A stretch of DNA of 64,000 nucleotides from DATBLE01 sp963734065 (GTDB lineage: Bacteria > Actinomycetota > Thermoleophilia > Gaiellales > Gaiellaceae), in contig CAVTFN010000005.1 in NCBI GenBank assembly GCA_963734065.1, positions 434,001-498,000 on the forward strand. The letters run 5' to 3'. Shown here piece after piece: positions 1-7,515 of the stretch; within the stretch, counting starts at the first letter, position 1; the number at the start of each line of letters is the position of its first letter. A model generated the notes under the pieces. That model searched no databases. It saw only the letters and a list, made by a program, of their open reading frames with translations, and was not told where the DNA came from. The translations under genes and the position numbers were made by a program.

Positions 1-1
1 G

Positions 2-557
2 GTGCAGGAGCCGTTCGGGAAGGGGCAGAAGGGCTCGTCGGCGATGCCGCACAAGCGGAACCCAATCACCGCGGAGCGGATCTGCGGCCTCGCCCGTGTC
101 GTGCGCTCGCACGCACAGGTCGGCCTCGAAAACGTGGCGCTCTGGCACGAGCGCGACATCTCGCACTCGTCGGCCGAGCGGATCGTCGTACCCGACGCCT
201 TCCTTGCGCTCGACTACATGCTCGACCGCTTCGCCTGGCTGGTCGACGGGCTGGTCGTCTTTCCCGAGCGCATGCGCGCGAACCTGGACGTGGGTCACGG
301 GCTCTTCTTCTCGCAGCGGCTGCTGCTCGCGCTCGTCGAGGCCGGGCTGCCCCGCGACGATGCGTACCGGCTCGTACAGGAGCACGCCCTGCGCGCCTGG
401 GACGAGGGGCTCGACTTCCGCGAGCTGGTCGAGGCCGACTCGCGCATCGCCGGCCGGATCGACCTCGCCGCCGCGTTCGACCTCGGCGCCTACACGCGCC
501 ACGTCGACGGGATCTTCGAACGCCTGCACGCACTGACCACCGAACGGGAGGCCGTCC

Positions 558-565
<8 letters not shown>
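2..565 (+). CDS. purB: Adenylosuccinate lyase PurB, C-terminal part (truncated by window edge)
   Basis: Adenylosuccinate lyase acts twice in purine synthesis: it releases fumarate from SAICAR to give AICAR, and from adenylosuccinate to give AMP. The fragment opens just before the fumarase/lyase superfamily signature (GSSAMPHKRNP, residues 11-21 of the visible part), which carries the flexible catalytic loop. The all-helical C-terminal domain follows and ends in a normal stop. About 185 residues are visible of a family length near 430, so the N-terminal half lies outside the window. The stop overlaps the purC start by 8 nt, so the two are probably translated from one operon. Confidence 0.95.
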
Positions 566-1417
<852 letters not shown>

Positions 1418-1421
<4 letters not shown>

Positions 1422-1660
1422 GGGCAACCGTCCTCGTCCGCCCGAAGGCCGGGATCCTCGACCCGCAGGGAGATGCGGTCCGGGAGTCGTTACGCCACCT
1501 GGGGTTCGCGGTCGGGGAGGCGCGGATCGGCCGCGTCGTCGATCTCGAGGTGCAGGGCGGCGACCCGGGACAGGCCCGCGCCGAGGTGGAGCGCATGTGC
1601 GAGCAGCTGCTCGCCAACCCGCTGATCGAGAGCTACGAGATCGAGCTGATCGAGGCGTGA
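1418..1660 (+). CDS. purS: Phosphoribosylformylglycinamidine synthase subunit PurS
   Basis: PurS is the small (here 80 aa) bridging subunit of the three-part FGAM synthase formed by PurS, PurQ and small PurL; it helps pass ammonia from PurQ to PurL. The GTG start overlaps the purC stop in GTGA, and the end overlaps purQ the same way. The reading frame matches the family from its first beta strand (ATVLVRPKAGILDPQG) to the terminal ESYEIELIE strand. Its presence fits the small-type PurL encoded at 23807. Confidence 0.95.
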
Positions 1661-2373
1661 CCGAACGGGAGCTTCGTCCGACCGTCGCCGTCGTCGTCTT
1701 CCCCGGCTCGAACGACGACCGGGACGCGGCCTGGGCGCTTCGCGCTCTCGGCGCCGACGCCGTGCTCGTCTGGCACGGCGACGACGAGCTTCCCGAGGGA
1801 ACCGGCGCCGTCGTCCTGCCGGGCGGGTTCTCGTACGGCGACTACCTCCGCTGCGGCGCGATCGCCCGCTTCTCGCCTGTCATGCGCGCCGTGGAGGAAT
1901 TCGCAGCCGCGGGCGGTCCGGTGCTGGGCATCTGCAACGGGTTCCAGATCCTCTGCGAGGCCGGCCTCCTTCCCGGCGTGCTGCGTGCGAACGCCTCGCT
2001 CTCGTTCGTCTGCCGCGACGTGGCGGTGCGCGTCGAGCAGTCACGGCCGCCCTTCACCAACCGGGCCGAGCCGGGGCAGCAGCTCGTCATCCCCGTCAAG
2101 CACGGCGAAGGGTGCTGGTACGCGCCGCCGGAGCTCCTCGCCGGGCTCGAGACCGCCGGGCAGATCGTGCTCCGCTACGAGCCCGGCGAGAACCCGAACG
2201 GCGCGGCCGCCGACGTCGCGGGAGTGACGAACGAGCAGGGCAACGTCATGGGCCTGATGCCCCATCCGGAGCACGCTGTCGATCCGATGCTCGGCTCCGG
2301 CGACGGTGCGCTGATCCTGGCTTCGCTGGTCGACGCTGCGCGCGCGCCGATCCAGACGTCGATCTCGGCGTAG
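1657..2373 (+). CDS. purQ: Phosphoribosylformylglycinamidine synthase glutaminase subunit PurQ
   Basis: This class I glutamine amidotransferase supplies ammonia to PurL for FGAM synthesis. The 238-residue protein shows the nucleophile Cys92 in LGICNGFQ and the His202/Glu204 pair in MPHPEH, so the catalytic triad is intact. The GTG start is set by the 4-nt GTGA overlap with purS. The stop at 2371-2373 directly abuts the stop of a convergent minus-strand gene, with no gap. The partner PurL is 21 kb away, so the complex is encoded in two clusters. Confidence 0.97.
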   Translation: MTERELRPTVAVVVFPGSNDDRDAAWALRALGADAVLVWHGDDELPEGTGAVVLPGGFSYGDYLRCGAIARFSPVMRAVEEFAAAGGPVLGICNGFQILCEAGLLPGVLRANASLSFVCRDVAVRVEQSRPPFTNRAEPGQQLVIPVKHGEGCWYAPPELLAGLETAGQIVLRYEPGENPNGAAADVAGVTNEQGNVMGLMPHPEHAVDPMLGSGDGALILASLVDAARAPIQTSISA

Positions 2374-2535
2374 CTACTCCTCGGGCGGGAGGGTGATCCA
2401 GTATGCCGTGGTCATCCGGCCCGGAAGCCTGCGATACCGGACGTTAGGGTTGCCGCCCCCCGGGATGTCGCGCCGACGAAGCGTGGTGAAGATCGGCGAC
2501 GGGTGCCAGATCATCGGTTTGCGCTTGTCCTTCAT
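2374..2535 (-). CDS. Small hypothetical protein, 53 aa, third gene of overlapping operon
   Basis: This is a short basic protein of unknown function, beginning MKDKRKPMIWHPSPIF and ending TLPPEE. No signal peptide, membrane segment or known motif is visible. The support is positional. Its ATG overlaps the stop of the DUF3467-like gene by 4 nt (ATGA), and that gene overlaps the one before it the same way, so all three look translationally coupled. Its stop lies immediately against the purQ stop. It is easily missed by gene callers because of its length. Conservation has not been tested. Confidence 0.6.
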   Translation of the reverse strand: MKDKRKPMIWHPSPIFTTLRRRDIPGGGNPNVRYRRLPGRMTTAYWITLPPEE

Positions 2536-2846
2536 CGCTCTTCGGGCCTCCTGATCTCGCCGTAGATTCGCTCGTAGTCCGTCATCACCCGGTTCAGGGT
2601 CTGCAGGACGTCGAACACCATCGCAACGGGAATGCGGACACGTGAAACCAGGATAGCGGCGAGCCTGACGCTGGACTGGGGATCGTCCGGGTCGTCAGCC
2701 TCGGGCCGATCGGTCACGGCCCAGTCGAACGCGAACTCCGTAGGCGAGTGCCAGATGTTCGCGGCGTTCGCATACACGCCGGTCCGAAGATCGTCGGGAA
2801 AGACGAACTCGAAGTTGACCTCGCGCGGGCGCGCCCCCTCGCTCAC
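2532..2846 (-). CDS. DUF3467-like protein, 104 aa
   Basis: This small soluble protein resembles the uncharacterised DUF3467 family: an N-terminal strand (VNFEFVFPDD), the YANAANIWHSPTEFAFDWAV stretch, and a C-terminal helix running to YERIYGEI. The family's function is not established, and the assignment rests on pattern recognition. The GTG start at 2846 is chosen because it makes a 4-nt GTGA overlap with the upstream gene and leaves the conserved part intact. Longer in-frame extensions upstream are arginine-rich shadow sequence. The end overlaps the next small gene as ATGA. Confidence 0.7.
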   Translation of the reverse strand: MSEGARPREVNFEFVFPDDLRTGVYANAANIWHSPTEFAFDWAVTDRPEADDPDDPQSSVRLAAILVSRVRIPVAMVFDVLQTLNRVMTDYERIYGEIRRPEER

Positions 2847-3118
2847 CCGCCCGGCTCTACACCGAGTCCAAGCGCGCCGGCGATCTCCGGGTGCTTCGCC
2901 AGCTCCGCTCGCAGCCGCTCCAGATCGCGCGCCCGCAACGTCACCGGGCCGCGCCGCGCGACGCCGCCGGTGGCGTACGAGAAGCGCACGAGCTGCTCGC
3001 CGCCTGCCTCGAGCAGCTGCACGACCGACGCGAACCGCTTCTCTCCCGCGCGTTGCTGGACGCTGAGCTCGTCGACGACGGTCGCCGCGCCCCACGGTGT
3101 TGCGCTCTTCTTCGTCAT
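2843..3118 (-). CDS. Hypothetical protein, 91 aa, first gene of DUF3467 operon
   Basis: I do not recognise this small soluble protein. It begins MTKKSATPWG and has a segment of alternating hydrophobic and charged residues (FASVVQLLEAGGEQLVRFSY) and a charged helix (ARDLERLRAELAKHPEIAGA). No catalytic motif is visible. A TACGTT box at 3126-3131 lies 7 nt before the ATG and no Shine-Dalgarno is present, so the transcript is probably leaderless. It leads a three-gene minus-strand operon with 4-nt overlaps at both junctions. It is divergent from the phosphotransferase gene at 3204. Confidence 0.65.
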   Translation of the reverse strand: MTKKSATPWGAATVVDELSVQQRAGEKRFASVVQLLEAGGEQLVRFSYATGGVARRGPVTLRARDLERLRAELAKHPEIAGALGLGVEPGG

Positions 3119-3203
3119 AACAGGCAACGTAGCGGGGAAGCTGCGACGTGTCTGTGCCACGAATGCGCCGGAAGTGTGACGGCGCCGACTACGCTCCCCG
3201 GCC

Positions 3204-4220
3204 GTGACCGTTCCCGCCGATCCCACGCTGATCTGGGTCCAGCCGGCCTGGCTCGAGCAGGCGATCGCCTGGATCGACGCCCGACTCGCCGAGCGCGAGC
3301 TGGACCGGGCCGGCGAGATCGAGCAGCCGCATGTCCGGTGGTGGTCGACCGTTCTCCGCGTCCCGACCGCCGAGGGCGACCTCTGGTTCAAGGCCAACGC
3401 GCCACCGCATGCGTTCGAGGCGCGCCTGCTTCCCATCCTCGAGCGCGCGCGACCGGGCCACGTGCCGGAGCTGGTCGCGACCGACCCCGAACGAGGCTGG
3501 CTGCTGATGCGCGACGGCGGAGAGCGGCTCCGGGAGCTCGTCCGGACGACGCGCGATCTCGTCCACTGGCAGACGCTGTTGCCGGAATACGCCGAGCTGC
3601 AGCTCGCGGTCGCACCTCACGCCGACGAACTGCTGGCAGCAGGAGTTCCGGACGAGCGCCTCGCCCTGCTCCCGGCCCACGTCGCCGCGCTGCTGGACGA
3701 CCGCGAAGCGTGCATGGTCGGCCGGGAGAACGGCGTGACCGAGGACGAGTACGAGCGGCTCCGGGCGCTCGCCCCGGACTTCGCCGAACGGTGCGCGCGA
3801 CTCGCCGCCTACGGCATCCCGGAGACGATCCAGCACGACGACCTGCACGACGGCAACGTCTTCGTCCGCGACAGCCGCTACCTCTTCTTCGACTGGGGCG
3901 ACAGCTGCGTCTCGCATCCGTTCCAGTCGCTGGTCGTGGTGATGCGCGCGCTCGTCTACCGGCTCGAGCTCCCGCCGGGCGGCCCCGACATCCTCCGGCT
4001 ACGAGACGCCTACCTCGAGCCGTTCGGCGCCTACGGCGACCACAGCGACCTCGTCGAGGTGGCCGACCTCGCGCACTACGTCGGCACCGCCGAGCGGTCC
4101 CTGAGCTGGAACCGCTTCATCCGCGTGCGCGAGCCGCAGTACCGTTTCGACGACGAGGATGCCGTCCCGTATGGGCTCAAGCGGCTGCTCGACCTCGGCC
4201 CGCTCGGCAGCTGGAGCTAG
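3204..4220 (+). CDS. Aminoglycoside phosphotransferase (APH)-like kinase
   Basis: This 338-residue protein has the protein-kinase-like fold of small-molecule phosphotransferases (APH/choline kinase superfamily). The catalytic loop QHDDLHDGNVF (around residue 212) and the metal-binding FDWGD (around residue 232) are intact, so it should phosphorylate a hydroxyl on an unknown substrate using ATP. The N-terminal lobe shows DLWFKANAP, a candidate ATP-lysine strand. The GTG start is preceded by TACGCT (3190-3195) with an 8-nt gap, suggesting a leaderless transcript. It overlaps the convergent GH26-like gene by 4 nt. The substrate cannot be told from the sequence. Confidence 0.8.
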   Translation: MTVPADPTLIWVQPAWLEQAIAWIDARLAERELDRAGEIEQPHVRWWSTVLRVPTAEGDLWFKANAPPHAFEARLLPILERARPGHVPELVATDPERGWLLMRDGGERLRELVRTTRDLVHWQTLLPEYAELQLAVAPHADELLAAGVPDERLALLPAHVAALLDDREACMVGRENGVTEDEYERLRALAPDFAERCARLAAYGIPETIQHDDLHDGNVFVRDSRYLFFDWGDSCVSHPFQSLVVVMRALVYRLELPPGGPDILRLRDAYLEPFGAYGDHSDLVEVADLAHYVGTAERSLSWNRFIRVREPQYRFDDEDAVPYGLKRLLDLGPLGSWS

Positions 4221-5500
4221 ACGCTCCGCCCGCCCGGATCGACCGCGCGCACCGTGTAGGTGTGACGGCGCGCCTGGCCGGCGGTGGTGTCGAGCCAGCT
4301 CGTTCCTTTCGTGCTCGCGAGCAGGCTCCCGTCCCGGTAGACCTCGTACGAGGAAGCGAGCCGAACCGGGCTCCAGTGCACACGGATCACGCCGACCCGG
4401 ACCGCGGTCGCGAAGACATGCGCCGGCGGCGGCGGGCGGCAGTCGCCGGCGAACCGGGCGCGCCCCGAGAACCGTGCACCCCCCGCGCCTGCCCGGAAGG
4501 CGTCGGCCACGGCCGCGGGCGCGTCCACCCGGGTCGCGGCGCCGGCGCCCGCCGGCCAGATCGCCGCCCGCACACGCGCATACGGCCCCGAGCGCAGGAC
4601 CCGGAACGCGTCCCGGGTCCACACAGCCTTCTCCTCTGCACCGGCGACCGTGCCGGCGACGACCGCGACCGGCCTGCGGCTCAGCCGGGTGAGGGTCGCG
4701 TAGACGCCCGAGTCGGCCAGTCTGCGGGCGAACGGGACGGCCGTGCCGCCCGCGTCGAGCGAGCCGTAGTCGGAGATGTCCAGCCAGTCGACGAACGCGT
4801 CCCCCGGGTAGTAGAGGCGAACGGCGTTCCAGGGTTCCGCCGAACGCCGCGCGGCGACCGAGAACACGAAGCTCACGTTCCCGGCTCCTGCGGAGCGGAA
4901 GAGCGTGACCAGGCGGCGGTAGGCGTCGCGGTAGCGCTCGGCGCCGTCCGGGACCGCGAGGTCGCCGTACGCCTCGGTCTTGCCGGCGCCGTTCCAGCGG
5001 CCGTTCCACGGGCCCCAGTCCTCGTTCACCTCGACACCGAAGGAGAGGAGCAGCGGCACGCCGAGCGAGCGGGCCCCGTCGGCCCACGCCGTCAGCTGCC
5101 GATCGAAGTCACCCGCGGCGATCCGCTCGAGCGTGTAGCGCCGCTCGGCTCCGCGCGCGCTCCGGCCGGGCACGTACGCCGTCGAGGTCGGCAGGAACGA
5201 GACCAGGGGAATCGAGCCGTGGCGCCAGATCGCCAGCACCCGCTGCCGCGGGAAAGCCAGTCCCCGGTACCACGGCTGGGAGAAGCCGACCCAGCCGAGG
5301 CGACGGCCGACGCGCTGCTCGAACGCAGCGAGGTCGGAGTTGCCGAGGCCGGAGACGCCGAGGTACGCGCCTGCCGAAGGCGGCAGGACCGTGCCGCAGG
5401 TCATGGTCGGCTCTGCGACGCCGGGCGCTGCGAGCCACGCGGCCGCCGCCGCGTACGCAGTCACTGCGCAGGCGATCAGCCGGCGTCTCTCTCCCCACAC
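4217..5500 (-). CDS. Secreted GH26-like (mannanase-like) protein with C-terminal Fn3-like domain
   Basis: This 427-residue protein has an N-terminal signal sequence (RRRLIACAV then an Ala-rich core to about residue 30), a (beta/alpha)8 domain resembling GH26 beta-mannanases, and a C-terminal fibronectin-III-like module (SYEVYRDGSLLASTKGTSWL). The stretch LLLSFGVEVNEDWGPWNG matches the acid/base region, but the usual late nucleophile-Glu strand reads VAVVAGTVAG with no Glu at the expected spot, so activity is uncertain. The GTG start at 5500 is chosen over an upstream TTG because TAGCGT (5508-5513) sits 7 nt before it. It is convergent with the APH-like gene. Confidence 0.65.
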   Translation of the reverse strand: MWGERRRLIACAVTAYAAAAAWLAAPGVAEPTMTCGTVLPPSAGAYLGVSGLGNSDLAAFEQRVGRRLGWVGFSQPWYRGLAFPRQRVLAIWRHGSIPLVSFLPTSTAYVPGRSARGAERRYTLERIAAGDFDRQLTAWADGARSLGVPLLLSFGVEVNEDWGPWNGRWNGAGKTEAYGDLAVPDGAERYRDAYRRLVTLFRSAGAGNVSFVFSVAARRSAEPWNAVRLYYPGDAFVDWLDISDYGSLDAGGTAVPFARRLADSGVYATLTRLSRRPVAVVAGTVAGAEEKAVWTRDAFRVLRSGPYARVRAAIWPAGAGAATRVDAPAAVADAFRAGAGGARFSGRARFAGDCRPPPPAHVFATAVRVGVIRVHWSPVRLASSYEVYRDGSLLASTKGTSWLDTTAGQARRHTYTVRAVDPGGRSV

Positions 5501-5640
5501 GTGACGAACGCTACAGCGAAACGACAACGTGGATCCGAGGAGCCTGCTTCCGCCGCCTCCGCTCGATGCGACGCTCGCCCGCGCTGGGACTGTCGATCAA
5601 CTCGAGGCGGTAGTCGGCTCGTTGCCTTCGGAAGGTCGCG

Positions 5641-6033
5641 TCACCGCGGGGAGAGAACACGTAAGCCCGCAATCCAGCCGAAGTCGTTCGCGTTTCCCGT
5701 TGCGACGCCGAAGCCGTAGGTCAGGGCTGTCGCCGCAATCCAGAGGTCATGGAGGCCAATCGCCTTGCCGGAACCGGCGAGACCGGCACCGATCTCCGCA
5801 TGCACGCGAGCGACCGGAGCCGTTATCGGGATCGCTTCGGCACCCGCGATCAACTGCTCGACGAATGCTCTCCGGCGAGTGCGACGCGCTCCCCGCGCGC
5901 GGAAGACGCCGTGCAGCAACTCGCTGACCGTGACGACGCTGATCGCCCATTCCTCGTCTCCGACGAGGTCCTCGAGCGGCCATCCCGTCCGCTCGTGCTC
6001 GACGAGCAGATCCGTGTCGATCAGGACGGCCAG
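5641..6033 (-). CDS. vapC: PIN-domain toxin, VapC type (non-canonical CTG start)
   Basis: This is a probable ribonuclease toxin of a type II toxin-antitoxin pair. The PIN acidic set is present when read from the CTG at 6033: Asp6 (VLIDTD), Glu38 (VSELLHG), Asp96 (LHDLWIAA) and Asp117 (GNANDFG). No in-frame ATG, GTG or TTG exists before residue 41, and starting at that ATG (5919) would remove Asp6 and Glu38. A GGAGGA (6037-6042) precedes the CTG; a second CTG at 6024 is possible. The gene overlaps the antitoxin end by 13 nt. Length (130 aa) is typical for VapC. Confidence 0.75.
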   Translation of the reverse strand: MAVLIDTDLLVEHERTGWPLEDLVGDEEWAISVVTVSELLHGVFRARGARRTRRRAFVEQLIAGAEAIPITAPVARVHAEIGAGLAGSGKAIGLHDLWIAATALTYGFGVATGNANDFGWIAGLRVLSPR

Positions 6034-6278
6034 GGGTCCTCCGGATAGCCCGCTTCACTGCGAATCCGGCGCAGGTCGTCGACGAAGTCGTCGTCGACGA
6101 GCGGAAGTGATTCGAGCAATGTCCGTAACCGGCTCGCCGGAAGCGTTCGTGCCAGAGGGGGCGAGAGAACTGCGATCGGCGCGCCGTTGCGGACGATCTC
6201 GATGTCCTCGCCGGCAGCGACGCGGTTGAGGACGTCGGAGAAGTTCCGCGCGACTTCGGTCGCTGTAAGCCTCGTCAT
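6021..6278 (-). CDS. Antitoxin of the Phd/YefM family, partner of PIN toxin
   Basis: This 85-residue antitoxin has the Phd/YefM N-terminal DNA-binding fold (MTRLTATEVARNFSDVLNRVAAGEDIEIVRNGAPIAVL in segments) and an acidic, disordered-looking C-terminal tail (DDDFVDDLRRI) that would wrap the toxin. It is encoded just upstream of the toxin and overlaps it. The ATG is preceded by TACCAT (6285-6290) at 6 nt and lacks a Shine-Dalgarno. A perfect 22-bp palindrome overlaps that -10 box, the expected position for autorepression by the toxin-antitoxin complex. Confidence 0.85.
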   Translation of the reverse strand: MTRLTATEVARNFSDVLNRVAAGEDIEIVRNGAPIAVLSPPLARTLPASRLRTLLESLPLVDDDFVDDLRRIRSEAGYPEDPWPS

Positions 6279-6286
6279 GAGAAGAT

Positions 6287-6308
6287 GGTATCAGATAAAT
6301 CTGATACC
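6287..6308. promoter_or_regulatory. Perfect 10-2-10 palindromic operator upstream of antitoxin-toxin pair
   Basis: GGTATCAGAT, a 2-nt AA centre (plus strand), then ATCTGATACC: the arms are exact reverse complements. The palindrome overlaps the -10 box (TACCAT, minus strand, 6285-6290) of the antitoxin gene and ends 8 nt before its start codon. This position and symmetry fit the autoregulatory operator of Phd/YefM-VapC systems. It is also the most AT-rich stretch nearby. Confidence 0.75.
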
Positions 6309-6310
6309 GC

Positions 6311-6388
6311 TCAGCGAGACTGCTCGATCAGCTCGATGCGGTACTCGTCTGGATGACGTACAACATCGATCTCGCTCGGCGCGGTCAC
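6311..6388 (-). pseudogene. Possible C-terminal relic of a VOC/glyoxalase-like gene
   Basis: The minus frame ending in the TGA at 6311-6313 reads EIDVVRHPDEYRIELIEQSR. This resembles the last strand of VOC proteins (DPDGYRIELIE; compare the tail of the VOC gene at 7041). No matching N-terminal domain lies upstream in the frame, so it may be a decayed gene end next to the toxin-antitoxin module. The evidence is only about 20 residues, and chance is possible. Confidence 0.3.
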
Positions 6389-6482
6389 GGTTCGGGGAGA
6401 CCGGCGGGGGTGCAGGGACAGCGCGACCTTGATTCGGATCGCGAATGGCGGCGGGGGCAGGCGTCTGATACGAACCATCGAC

Positions 6483-6929
6483 GTGGCAGAGGGACACCAT
6501 CCTGGCGCCGCCGGCGTGGTGCCGCAACTCTCCGTCAGACACGGTCGCGAGGCGGTCGATTTCTACAAGCAGGCCTTCGGCGCTGTGGAGGTGTACCGCG
6601 TCGGCGGCACCGACGACCATCCGGATGTCGTCTCGCAACTCATGGTCGGTCGGGCATCGTTCTGGGTGTCGGACGAGGCGCCTGAGAGTGCCAATTTCAG
6701 CCCCGAGTCGGTCGGCGGAGGCACCGTGCGGATGCTGCTGATCGTGGACGACCCGGCGTCGTACGTCGAGCGGGCCAAGACGGCCGGTGCCAGTGAGGTG
6801 TATCCGGTCGCGGAGATGCACGGGTGGCGACTGGGGCGGATCGAAGATCCGTACGGCCACCACTGGGAGATCGGTGCGCCGCTGATTCCCTGGCCCCCGC
6901 CCGGCGGCCGCCCCCATCCTGCACCGTAG
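6483..6929 (+). CDS. VOC family protein (PhnB/glyoxalase-like)
   Basis: This 148-residue protein has one vicinal-oxygen-chelate domain: the opening PQLSVRHGREAVDFYKQAFGAVEVYRV, the central LLIVDDPASYVERAKTAGASEVYPV, and the closing GWRLGRIEDPYGHHWEIG, typical of PhnB-like and bleomycin-resistance-like members. The substrate is unknown. The GTG at 6483 is preferred because it begins just before the domain; an ATG 54 nt upstream would add a low-complexity Gly-rich tail. No clear Shine-Dalgarno is seen. The gene stands alone between divergent and convergent neighbours. Confidence 0.75.
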   Translation: MAEGHHPGAAGVVPQLSVRHGREAVDFYKQAFGAVEVYRVGGTDDHPDVVSQLMVGRASFWVSDEAPESANFSPESVGGGTVRMLLIVDDPASYVERAKTAGASEVYPVAEMHGWRLGRIEDPYGHHWEIGAPLIPWPPPGGRPHPAP

Positions 6930-7040
6930 GCGGACGGCGAGTGCCTGGCTCGATCCGGGGTAGTCCGGGTTGCCTCTGGAGATCGACTACGCGCTCAACG
7001 AGGCGCGATCGTCGAGAGCCCTACGGCATGGCGCCCTCGA

Positions 7041-7430
7041 TCAGCCGCCGGTCTCGATGATCTCCACGCGATACTGATCCGGGTCGCGGACGAAGCAGAG
7101 GCGGTTGCCGCCCTCGCGGACGGTGTACGGCGGCCGCTCCGGCTCGATCCCCTGCTCGGCGAGGCGGGCAAGCGTCCCGTCGAGGTCGTCGACGCCGATC
7201 GCGACGTGCCCGTAGCCGCTGCCGAGGTCGTACGTGCGGCCGTCGTGGTTGAACGTCAGCTCGAGCTCAGACTCGTCGCCGGGGAAGGCGAAGAAGTAGT
7301 TCGTCGCCTCCAGCTGTCCGTCCCGGACGATGTCCAGGTCGCGCTTGAACTCCATGCCGAGCGCCTCGTAGAACGCGCGGCTGCGCTCCGGGTCGGTGAT
7401 GCGCACCATCGTGTGCAGGTAGCGGGCCAC
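7041..7430 (-). CDS. Lactoylglutathione lyase-like VOC protein (glyoxalase I type)
   Basis: This 129-residue protein resembles glyoxalase I, which isomerises the hemithioacetal of methylglyoxal and a thiol. The candidate metal ligands of the family are in place: His near residue 6 (YLHTMVRI), Glu in SELELTFN, His in GYGHVAIGV and Glu in YRVEIIE. Because mycothiol rather than glutathione is the usual actinobacterial thiol, the true substrate is uncertain. The GTG start is preceded by TAGGAT (7437-7442) at 6 nt, a leaderless arrangement. It is the best glyoxalase I candidate among the window's three VOC proteins. Confidence 0.8.
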   Translation of the reverse strand: MARYLHTMVRITDPERSRAFYEALGMEFKRDLDIVRDGQLEATNYFFAFPGDESELELTFNHDGRTYDLGSGYGHVAIGVDDLDGTLARLAEQGIEPERPPYTVREGGNRLCFVRDPDQYRVEIIETGG

Positions 7431-7451
7431 GTCCGGATCCTACGAGATGAC

Positions 7452-7473
7452 GGGCGGGCCCGAAGGCCCGCCC
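7452..7473 (-). terminator. GC-rich hairpin after haloperoxidase-like gene
   Basis: On the minus strand this reads GGGCGGGCC, TTCG tetraloop, GGCCCGCCC: a perfect 9-bp stem with a stable loop, about 45 nt past the stop at 7516. No U-tract follows, as is common for actinobacterial terminators. It also lies just upstream of the -10 box of the VOC gene at 7430, and so separates the two genes. Confidence 0.6.
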
Positions 7474-7515
7474 GCTTCGAGTTGGAGGAGGGCACCTTCC
7501 ACCCGGACTCGCAAT

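Noticed and set aside
5540..5640. Minus-frame RADYRLELIDS as a second VOC gene relic
   Set aside because: Only about ten suggestive residues with no domain upstream; too weak to list as a feature.
2891..5719. 942-codon plus-strand open frame
   Set aside because: Arginine/proline-rich translation typical of an antisense or out-of-phase frame in high-GC DNA; it overlaps three well-supported genes.
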